64,000 nt of DNA, taken from positions 94,005 to 158,004 of the forward strand of contig NMRB01000391.1 in NCBI GenBank assembly GCA_002633025.1, in the 5' to 3' direction. The first letter of the stretch is position 1; the number at the start of each line of letters is the position of its first letter. Below the pieces are notes generated by a model, which saw only the letters and a list, made by a program, of their open reading frames with translations, searched no databases and was not told where the DNA came from. A program made the position numbers and the translations under genes. Shown here one piece after another: positions 11,601-23,600 of this stretch. The DNA comes from Notospermus geniculatus. Lineage: Eukaryota > Nemertea > Pilidiophora > Heteronemertea > Lineidae.

Positions 11601-14600
11601 ACAGGTGTTGCAGTGGATCTCCCAGAAACTTTTGCCATGGGTTTCTTACCTCAAGTATAGTTTTTAAGCAATATTGGCGATACGACAGCATTGATATACA
11701 AAGCTATCTTTTACGTTCCAGAACTCTACCATCGATCATTACCCTTGACATTTTGAACACGATCAGCTGACAGTCACGTCTCATTTTAATCATACTCATA
11801 GCTTATCTTAAATATTTCATCTTGACGCCATGACAATGGTGTAGTTCTGAAGGCCGGCGCGATTACCAGTTTCAAAGATGAGTTGGCGTTCTGTGTGCTC
11901 ATCTGATGAGCCACAGAGCCAAGGATTTGATATCATCATTCACACTCAGACATACTGCATGGATTAATCAATTACTGTATCATCAGCCTACGTCATACAA
12001 GTACATGTATGGCTGCACCAGGAATAGCTAGGCCCCTAATTCCAATCACCACGTTACCCTTAAAGGCAGAAGTTAGGATCTGGTTTGCACCATCCCAATT
12101 TATTCTTAGCAGGTCTAACTAGCTTAATGGACACGCCTATCGCTGACGGACTTTCTCCTGCCACTTCAGATCTCATAAGATACGAAGACGATAAACTCTC
12201 TCTTCAAATCATTGCCGCTTTGGCAACCGGAGTTCAAGACTTGTGTAAGGGGCAACGGAGAGGTCATCATCCCGGAGGATAGCGATCAGTTGATAAGTGC
12301 TGATCATCATATCCAGTTCATTACGTCGGGATGCACATTAGCGAAGCACCCTTATCTGACCTCTTTGTTCGTTCCGTGGTTCTCCAGCCCCACCTCGCAG
12401 CTGTCGGGTGTGCCAACGAGAGAGAGAAACAATCTTTTACGTGTCTGGACTCCCTGACTAATTCACATGTGTGGGGCCTCCGGAAGCTGCGTTGTTAGCG
12501 AAACATATCCGGCGTGTTCAAGTGACGTCACTCCCACTCTAGACACAGATTTTATGGTTCTCGACAAGTTATAGCAGCATTTTCCGAGAATGGACGCACA
12601 TTTTCATGAACATTTGCAAGGCTTCGGACACCACGACCACCTGGGATCTCAGGATATTGTTACACAGAGTGGCAAAAACCCTCTGATCCATACACAATCC
12701 GGCAATCACATGTCTTCTTTGATTGACCAATCAATCGGGTCGTTGTTGACCGTCATAAGTAAAAGGCAATGCTATTGGCGTAGCACGTTTTTTTCCGCCT
12801 TTGACAAGAAAGCAGCAGCTAATTACTGACAAAAGCTGTCCTGTCCGCTTACGCCATACCAATCAGCGCCCGTCTACGATCGTGTTCAGATCAAGTCACA
12901 CGCCACTTCTATGATCATCTTGATTTGGCTTCGTTAGTTAGATTTGTTCCGCACAACCCCGTGCGTTCGCATACTAACAAGTCTATTTTTCACAGTCGGC
13001 GTGTCTCTACCAGTCACTAGAAGTCACTTCATCCACACTCAAAGACTATCTTCTTGACATTAAACTCTATTATACTGCTCATTTTTCATGGTCATGGCAG
13101 GCCGGCATGCCTCCCAATCTATTTTATTCAAAATTCCATGTATCAATTTAAACTCTTTGAATCACATTGGCAATTTCAAATGTGAATGGTTTGGAGATGT
13201 ACCTATGCATATGGAATGACTTTAACAGAATTGATGTTGCCGGGTTTCCTGCTAGGATTCTGATAGAATACAGTGTTATTCAAATGCGGGATGCCGACGT
13301 TTATGTATTTTAAATAAATTTATCTATGGTTCAATTCGATATTTCAATTTCTTCGGATACGACCATTCTCAATTTAGACCATTTACTCTTTGGATGTTCA
13401 TTTTATTCTATTTTTTAAAACTGTATGTTTTATGCTATTCATCACGCGAGCAAAACCAGCAGAGGGATCGTGTACTGGTCATAAAAAGTAAGATTGCTGA
13501 AGCGATACGGTAGCACAAGTCGAATTTTATTCGGGAAAGTGGCAGAGTACAGATGAGTTTCGGTATAGCAGCCATCTTGCCAAAACTAGGTCATCGTCAT
13601 GGGGATTCCCCAAAGGCGGATGGGAGAACCAATCATCTGTCACTCTGAAGAGAATTCCCATGGCGATGACATAATTATTGACAAAGATGGCGTTGGCGAA
13701 TTCGCTTCTGTAGGAAGAAATGTGGCCTTGTAGTAGATTTGCTATTTCCGGGCAAATCCCTGTTTTACCGTATACCCGTTGATGTTGGTTCTACCAGCCC
13801 GTTTACAAATTGCCCCCTGGTGGTGCTACACAAACGTAATTGAAGCCACGGTGACCACCGGCCCGTGCTAACGTGGCCAACGCAACCAAATCGACGACAT
13901 TACCTTTGAAAGGAATGATCAGAGAGAAAGGAGATAGCGTTTATCCAATTACTGACGCCTTCATTGGTTTGTGGACGCAGCAGTCACCTTGGAGTAACCG
14001 GAGTAGTTCCTGCAAGTGACATGCCACCAGATTAGTGCCTTTCATGCTATGCACCAAGGTCCCTCCCTCTACCTCAGGCAAGCCTGATGTTGGCGGATAC
14101 CTAAATCAATGGGTGGTGACAGGACTAGTATTTTCTACTTATCAATGAATCACTTAGGTATTTACAACATTGCTTCCTGAAGCCAGCTGGATGTGAATGT
14201 TTTCGTGTACTTGCACAGGCATGCGTTTCCTGACGTCCACTTAGGACTGACTCATGAATAGGGATTGGTTCTTTGGGGAAAAGTCGAATGGATAAACGGT
14301 AGATAACCCATCGCGGATGTTAGTTCACACCTGGCGGGTTCACAGCTGGTGGGACCCATAATGGACCATGGTGCTTCACGGTTGCAACCACCAACTCTGA
14401 ATAAGCTGCCGGAAAGTTTAGGGCGAATATTTGGATAGTTTGGGTTTGGTATTCTCAAGTGGTAACCAGTACCGTCGCTTACTTCGCCCTCGTTGATCAT
14501 CTTCTGCCAGGCTGGAAGATGACGTCTGCTTATGCTGTCTAAAACAAGGCCATCCGTCTGCATCGCCCGGTCCAGCTATCGATCGATCGGCCGCTATATA

Positions 14601-17600
14601 TAAGAGAAATTAACGAAGGTATTAACATCTTAGTGGCCCTACTCAATTATACAGCCTGGATGCCTTTGTGCTGACAAATGGATCATAGTTGGCCTGGGAG
14701 GCTATGGGTCATCTCTGACCGGTCTTGTTGTCGTTCACCACTGTCATGGTGGTATCTGTTACTGGCGACCGAGGAAATATGCAAGCCCGTCCATTTCAGA
14801 AGTGCAACTGAGTACAGATACAAAGATTTCACGACCGTGAAGGCAAGATTCCAACAACCACATTCTATGAAAGCTAAAATGTGCATGCAAAGTCTCCCGT
14901 CGTATTCCTCTCCACCACCCACTGCACTGATGCATGCTGGCTTCAAATCCTAGGTAGTAAAAACTCGGAGGCAGAATCATCACGATGAAATTGACAGACA
15001 ATGGCGATGATATTTTGATGCGTGTAACCAATGGAAAAGAAAATACCATCAATGAACGAAAACATTACTAAGTTCATTTTTTTCGCTTCAAGATTAAAGT
15101 GGTCCTAAACCGCCAAGCAAAAGTTGGCACCCGATCATTTTCACCGCCCACGAAAATGGAACTTCCGATTTCCGCTCCTGGCTTCTGAGCATGCGCAGTG
15201 CGCTACCATTCGCTGAGTTTGTCAACGCTGAGATGGTCGTGCAAACCGCAGCAGACAGGATGCCGAAGCGAGAAGTGAAAGAAGGGAAAGGGCGGCCTAA
15301 AAAGGTAGCAAATGCCGACCAGCGGCTGTGGATTGTCCAGAAATATTATCGAAGTGGCTCATAATAAAGAAAGAACTCCGTTTTAAGACGATGAGGAGGT
15401 TGTTTGTGTGTATGGCATCATTAACATAATNNNNNNNNNNNNNNNNNNNNNNNNNNNNNNNNNNNNNNNNNNNNNNNNNNNNNNNNNNNNNNNNNNNNNN
15501 NNNNNNNNNNNNNNNNNGTCTTTTTATTAATCGTTAACCGTCAAATCCAACTTCCTCAGAAAATACAATTAGACATGTGGATCATGATGACTCTGATAAT
15601 TATAAATATTGATACAACCTATTACAGTCGATATTTTTTTTTAAAAGACAGTCGATGCGAATTGTCCATCTATTTTCTGTCACTCCTATTCCCAACCCTC
15701 CACTTAGTGAGCCCTGTCGCCACCAGGCTTGTATTGCTATCGAATTCTCATAACCCACGTAATGTCATACTCAGAATGGATTACGACAGATATATGGCCG
15801 GCTAAAATTGACCCTATTTAGAATGCTCCCATTGCGACTAAACGTGATTGCTTTTGGAATCATTAAACGATTCAGGTCGGTCATCGAACGTAATGCCACG
15901 AAACGTCGCCAAGATCGATTTCAATAACGTCTCACCTTTGGATTTTAGGTTCAAGTGTTATACGATTTAGTTAGTCATAGCCAAAGGTGATTAGACGCTG
16001 CATCGGAAGGCGAAGATTTCGTTCCGATCACTCGGTGTGTTGGTTTCGCTGATCTATCACCATTCGGTAGGATATCGAAGGATCGCGCCGATGAGCGGCG
16101 TGGGGGATGACAAAACCATGCGGATTACTTTTATACTCATGGGATAAACAATGTGGAATTTACAACAGTTTTGCTACACTTTGTGTGGCTTGTTTGGTGT
16201 TTCATTCGCTACAGGCTATGTTCCGGATGAGCAGAGACTGATGGAAATATTGTTTAGGAATTATGAGCCTGCATCACGACCCGTCTTTAACGCATCTGCA
16301 GTTGTGCTGATCAAATTCGGAATAACCCTGACGCAAATTTCCGACATGGTAAGTCACCATTCTTTTTTGCCTTTTGTCTATTCTGCAGGTACCCACACTC
16401 GGAGTAAAAAGAGAAAAAGGAACAAGATCCCTGATGAGCAACGTTTGATGTCCAGACTGCTTCGGCATTACGATACGGCAGGTAGACCTGTTTATAATGC
16501 CAGTGACACGGTCACAGTTAGGTTTGGACTCACTCTCACGCTTATTGCTGATATGGTAAGTTTGGTTTTATATGTCAGTGGCGAATAAGACAACGTTGAA
16601 CATTTTCCTCATCCACGATATTTAACGTCCATCATTAAAATACCATTTTTACACGAGTTTAATCAAAAGAAATCTGTGACCCGTGACAGCAAAATGAGTC
16701 GGAATGTGCACAGAAGAAGACCCAAGGTGAACCAACGGTTTGTTGATTTCAGCATTGTCTGCCCATTGTGAAATTTGACTTTGTCCATTTCTGCAATTGT
16801 TCTCTAGTGTCATCTTGGGTCTTCTTTCCGGCGCATTCCGACATTTTAATAGATCGTACATTTTATAAAACACTTTCTCGATGGATTAATATGCAAACAC
16901 CAGTCAGTGGTGATTTAGTAGCAGATGTTTCAAGGGAAACGAAGATTTAAGAATTGTTCCCCCGTGATTTTATTTTAATCGCCGTCTTATTCTTCAGGGG
17001 CCGTATGCATAAACGTGGAATAAGTTTATTCCAGCTATAGCTTCCCGTTATAACGTTAGGTTATGTATACCTGGAATAAGCTTATTCCACCTTTATGTAT
17101 ACGAGCCCAGGGGTATTCTGCTTTGGCCTTGTGACTGGATAACTGCAGATGACATTAAGGCATGTCGCTGTGCAAAATTGTGCGTTACATCAGAACCTAA
17201 AATTTTTGGGCATTCAAGCAAAAGGTTCGACCATTAATAGTCCTAATTTAGGAAGGAAAATAGGATTTGTTAATGGTTTCTGCTCGGTTACCCTTAACGG
17301 TACGGGTTATACATGTTATATAATGACAAGTTGATGTCTTGAAAAAAACTAATGTGACACGGGGATTATGACTCTTGTTTGCTATTCATATACGCGTAAT
17401 ACAGTACGAGACAGACGTTCTTATAGAAAGGCGTGTGCATCAACAACACCATGCATAGGCCCACATGATTTTTTTTTCGCTTCGTCCATCACGTGCATAT
17501 CCAAATATATTGGCTGTGTTTTGTTTGAAACTGAAGCCTCATTACCACACCCTGCCATGCTGCATCTTATCAATGCTACAAGTCCAATATACTTGAACCA

Positions 17601-20600
17601 ACTCAACCATGATGCAACTTTCAGGTTGTTACAGTACCAACATCATCAGCTAATGATGCTATTCATGAATAACGCACCGTGAAAATAGCGAGGCTGCGAA
17701 ATGTCAGTGAAAAATTACATTAAGGGAATTATATTTCTAGTGTGCTATTTTCGGTGTTCGTTTTCTTTCATTCACAGTGGCCTAAATTGTATTAAAGTCC
17801 CCCATAAGATCTCCGGAGAGCATTATCCATAAAGGAAGAAATTAAACAGGATTAACCTTAAGACGACAACGTCTCTCGTCGTCGGAGTTTGTGACATTTT
17901 CGCTACCTTTTGTAGCTGTGGAATGTGAATTCGGGATAAAAGGCGTCTTTTTGTCCAGGACGGTGAAAACTTCTGTAGAGCCGCGCCCAAAGTTCATACC
18001 GTCAGAAAGTTTTTGAAATGAAATGAAATGAAATTTATTTGCAACAAAAAAAACAACATAAAAGCAATACATAGGAAACGGCCGAGGCCAGGTGGCATTT
18101 TTGGCCCTGGAAAGTTTACTATTATGTAAGTGTATATATATGCATATTGAAATGCTTGAGTGTTACATAAGGCAGTGATATCAGAGCTAGGGGTTATTTT
18201 ATATAGAAATGTGGTTTTTATATCCTTGCTGCTGTGCCCTTGAGCAAAACACATTACTCCTCCCTTCAACCATGTGCATTTCAGTGAAGTCTTCCGCAAC
18301 ATTTATGAAACAGACTGTTGTAATAGTACGTTGATGATCATAATGGGATATGGATCAGTAGGTCGGCCATGCGATGGATACCTTTCTCTTATTGGCAAAT
18401 ATTGTGATGCGAAGCATTTGTTAGGAATCTCGTATCAAAACAAATACGATTGTTGAGGTAGGTTGGCCAGCAGAAGTTAGTCTGGGCCTCCACTGCGATT
18501 ATTTGTTGCATAAACACCCACCTGACTTCGTCAAAAAAACGCACAAGATGTAAGATGCCTTGATCATGATCGAAGGTAAGGGGCTGAAGCCACTGCCGCG
18601 GTTTTTTGGTGTTTTCCAGCGGAGTTTCGAAAGACACCGCGTTCATTTCCTCACAGCCTATNGTTTTTGTACTTATTGGACAATCGGCTTGCCATAGTTT
18701 CAAGGGAAACGAAGATTTAAGAATTGTTCCCCCATGATTTTATTTTAATCGCCGTCTTATTCTTCAGGGGCCGTATGCATAAACGTGGAATAAGTTTATT
18801 CCACGTTATAACGTTAGGTTATACCTGGAATAAGTTTATTCCACCTTTATGCATACGAGCCCAGGGGTATTCTGCTTAGGCCTTGTGACTGGATAACTGC
18901 AGATGACATTAAGGCATGCCGCTGTGCAAAATTGTGCGTTACATCAGAACCTGAAATTTTTGGGCATTCAAGCAAACGGTTCGACCATTAATAGTCCTAA
19001 TTTAGGAAGGAAAATAGGATTTGTTAATGGTTTCTGCTCGGTTACCCTTAACGGTACAGGTTATACATGTTATATAATGACAAGTTGATGTCTTGAAAAA
19101 AACTAATGTGACACGGGGATTATGACTCTTGTTTGCTATTCATATACGTGTAGGCGTAATACAGTACGAGACAAACGTTCTTATAGAAAGGCGTGTGCAT
19201 CAACAACACCATGCATACAGGATTTCTTTTTCGCTTCGTCCATCACGTGCATATCCAAATATATTGGCTGTGTTTTGTTTGAAACTGAAGCCCATTACCA
19301 CACCCTGCCATGCTGCATCTTATCAATGCTACAATTCCAACATACTTGAACCAACTCAACCATGATGCAACTTTCAGGTTGTTACAGTACCAACATCATC
19401 AGCTAATGATGCTATTCATGAATAACGCACCGTGAAAATAGCGAGGCTGCGAAATGTCAGTGAAAAATTACATTAAGGGAATTATATTTCTAGTGTGCTA
19501 TTTTCGGTGTTCGTTTTCTTTCATTCACAGTGGCCTAAATTGTATTAAAGTCCCCCATAAGATCTCCGGAGAGCATTATCCATAAAGGAAGAAATTAAAC
19601 AGGATTAACCTTAAGACGACAACGTCTCTCTTCGTCGGGGTTGGTGACATTTTCGCTACCTTTTGTAGCTGTGGGATGTAAATTCGGGATAAAAGGCGTC
19701 TTTTTGTCCAGGACGGTGAAAACTTCTGTAGGGCCGCGCCCAAAGCTCATGCCGTCAGAAAGTTTACCATTATATGCGTATTGAAATGCTTGAGTGTTAC
19801 ATAAGGCAGTGATATCAGAGCTAGGGGTTATTTTATATAGAAATGTGGTTTTTATATCCTTGCTGCTGTGCCCTTGAGCAAAACACATTACTTCTCCCTT
19901 CAACCATGTGCATTTCAATGAAGTCTTCTGTAAGATTTATGAAACAGACTGTTGTAATAGTACATTGATGATCATAATGGGATATGGATCAGTAGGTCGG
20001 CTATGCGATGGATACCTTTCTCTTATTGGCAAATATTGTAATGCGAAGCATTTGTTAGGAATCTCGTATCAAAACAAATACGATTGTTGAGGTAGGTTGG
20101 CCAGCAGAAGTTAGTCTGGGCCTCCACTGCGATTATTTGTTGCATAAACACCCACTTCGTCAAAAAACGCACATGTAAGATGCCTTGATCATGATCGAAG
20201 GTAAGGGGCTGAAGCCACTGCCGCGGTTTTTTGGTGTTTTCCAGCGGAGTTTCGAAAGACACCGCTTTCTTTTCCTCACAGCCTATACGACAGATAAAAA
20301 GCAGAGAAGCTCGGCAAAGCCTGCTGTTCCCTCTACCATTTTCACTGTAGGCTATTTGGTCTCGAGACGGCAGAATCGGATGAAGTATAGGCCGAAACCG
20401 AGCATTACAGTATAGGCCTACTGTGGGGTAGAGTTACATAACCCGAGACGCCTTCGCGTCGTCATTTAAATACTTTTTTACAATCGTCGCGATGACAGAC
20501 TTCAAATTAGGGTACGTCTCCCTGACAAAGCCCAATAAAGCAACCAATTCGTTTGCTCTTTAACATCACGCACAAATTCCTTGAATGAACCAGTGCGTGC

Positions 20601-23600
20601 TGATTATGAAAAAGTCATCAAGATATTTCCTTGTAAAAACGGTGAATCTCAAAGCAATTTATCCCAATTACGTCAAAATTTTCTTTATTGTGGACCACCG
20701 AGGCGTCAGAACCCGAATCGATTCCAGACCACTTATCATAACGCCACGTTAAATATTTCATAAGGGTATTTTTTCTTTCCGAAATCCTGAAGTCGACAAC
20801 CAGTGAAGCGATGGAACCACGATTAAATTCTGCTGATATTGAACTGCCGTGAGCTAAAATCGCTTAACGGAGCCTGTCGATTGGACCGGGATCACGTATA
20901 TAATGCGATCACGATAATCAATTAGAAAAGTCAACATTAAATTATTCTCTTTCCATTAGCAGCCACATAAAGAATACTACGCTGTGTCACTTTGAAGATT
21001 AAGCCCCTCACACGCATGAGTAGATCGCTTTTGGAAAATTGCGATCTAACCTACGTTTTACAACTAGAAACTCCATGTTCACTCCGAAGCTACGAACCAT
21101 GGAAGGCTATGGCAGCAAGGCTGCCAAATAAAGGGTTCTTTAAAGGATGGTATTTTTGTCGACAAGGCTGACATAAAGCCAGCCTTTGCATTCTTCGAGT
21201 TTGTTGTGTTTTCCTTTTGAAAGTATTTTTCGGTGAGTTTCGCGAGGCAGAAAACTCACCGAAGACGAAGCGAGGACTCCCCTGTTTTCTGGAGTGCATT
21301 GTGAAAAATTTTCTGAGATTTTCTCCCCGTGGCATCAAAATGACTCGAACTTTTGCTGCACAAATTGCGATTTCACTCAATGCAGAAATGTGCATGTCAA
21401 AGTGGCCAAATGATGGTGTTGATCAAAATTTGCGTTACCAGACAACAGTTTGATGTGTCATGTCTGCCGTACTCTCAGCCAGGCTGCGAAATAATGGGGC
21501 TAATCGAGAAGGTGTGAATCCGTCATCTACCTGTCGATGTTCATATCAATACGATATAGTCGCACATTACCTCCTCAGACGTTTTTAATTTGTTTGCTCG
21601 AGTCCTAATGAGGCATGGCAAGGCCCTAGACGACAAACTGTTGTTCAAGTTGAAGGAAGCTGTTGACCTGTTGCTCGGTTGAGCCAGCGTCGTTAGTGGG
21701 TTTCGAAAGAAACTTCTCCAAAGTTATACAGAATCATTCAATTAAAAATACGGTTCCATTGGAATATTTAACAACTACCCCAACCGTTTGCCGACAACCA
21801 CAACAGTCTCTGTCAACATGCGTTTTTTGTGGGAAATTGATCAGGACCTGAATGTCTCTTTTGATTCAATAGATTTAACCACTAGTGACACCTATTGAGG
21901 CAGTGAGTTAGGTTCCTCATTGTTTGTAAACCATTTTGCCGTGCTGATCTTTCCTATGAAAGAAGGGCAGCTAGTGACCTTAGGCCTTCATGTTCAGATC
22001 TGCTTTATTCTACCAAATTTACATTCGTCATTAGCGAAATTCATTCAAAATTTTCCGCGTGGATCGCTGAAAGACAGCTACCAACACGTTTCGCGTTTCA
22101 AATGCAAAGGCAATGCCTTTGTCTTGAATTAATAAAGACAATATCAAGCAACAGCGAATAATTAGAAAATTGTTTAAACAGGGTTCCTTTGAGTAGATAG
22201 AAGTCCCTAAGGCAGACCGCGCGCATCCATTCATGTTTGAACGTCAGGTACCCTTATGTTGCATGCCATTCGCTTTGTAATGATACAACGGTGCCTTCTA
22301 TGGCTGCCGCCTGCGTGTTCAATGAGGATTGATGTGGTACAACACACTAATGATAAACACAAAGTCTCCACGTCTCACATTACTGCCTAATTATATTTTT
22401 TCGTTGTTACGACGAGGAAGCGAACGACAGGTCTTCTATCCTATCATTCATTACGTTACTATTACTTCAGAGAGTCAGACGAGGTTTTGATTTTACCACA
22501 GCGCTTCTAAAAAAGCAAGGTATCTTCTATATTTGACCGGGAAGACCGCTAATACACTTCGATTTGCAGTGCATTCGTTGTGGAAACTGTCATTCGAATG
22601 TTACTGGAGAATTCGTTTGAAAATCTAGTACGAAAGCCCAGCCAACATCATTTCAACCACCAGCTGTGCACACACCACTTACACCAGATGTATCTACATG
22701 TACACCCTCAAGCTAGCTAATCGCACTTTTTGTGTTGCCGACTTTATTAGATTTTTCAATAAAAGCCCGGGGTGAAAAAAAGAGATTGCTAGGTATTCAG
22801 GTGGCTTATCAAGTTGTCGACTAAAGACTTCAGTTTCACTGCAATATGTCTCTCCGTTTCGGGGGTAATCACCCACAGGTGAGGAATCTACATGAAAGCG
22901 TTATTTCATCATGTCGTTATGTGATATTTTGTCACGTTTCCCTGAGTGCGTCCCTGTTTTAGCCAGCAAATTGGCAATGTCTACCTATCCGTGGATGGCC
23001 CACGGGGAGTCTGATTCGAAATATGTATTGCCATGAATCAGATATTTATTGCTTTGTATTCGTGTTAAAGGGAATTTCAGTCACAGCCAAATGTCGTTAA
23101 CCACACAATCTGATAACGTCGAATTCGAAGTTCAATGTATCCGTTTTGGAAAATACACCTGTAACGGTTACGTTAAATTGGGGACGAAGAATTTCATCCA
23201 CCATGGTCTCCGCCATGTTATAAACTACATGTACTAACTGGCCCCATTACTGATGACGCGTCAAGCATATCCCGGTGACATATCAAGCAAACTACGGTGA
23301 CGTATCGGGCATACCTTGCTGACGTCACCATGTCCTACTTCAAGCCATGGTTTTGTGTGCTGACGATAAAATGAGAAAGGAAATATTGCCACCGTGATTT
23401 CCCTAATGTCAAAGCATACCAGTGTTGTCAAAAGTATGACTTGATCTCGTGGAATACAGAGTGATTATAAGTCGTCTCGACGCCTCCGTATTATCATCAC
23501 AACTGGCCTGGAAACTTCAGATAAATGATGTCGGCGATTACAGGTCCGTTTTGGGATCACCGAAGTCTAATCCAGCGTCCCCTAGCGGTCATATCAGCCC

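Larger units (their letters stand above)
16927..18661. repeat. 1.77-kb duplication, copy 1
   Basis: In nAChR intron 2, ending at the N at 18,662. About 95% like copy 2 by eye, with small indels. It carries a retroposon insertion (18,012-18,117) absent from copy 2. Confidence 0.9.

Noticed and set aside
17149-19088. Paired 61-codon ORFs that are nearly identical
   Set aside because: They recur only because the 1.77-kb segment is duplicated; no motif or splice context.
21217-21260. Short inverted repeat CGGTGAGTTT / AAAACTCACCG
   Set aside because: No direct repeats at its edges, so not grouped with the ultra-short palindromes.
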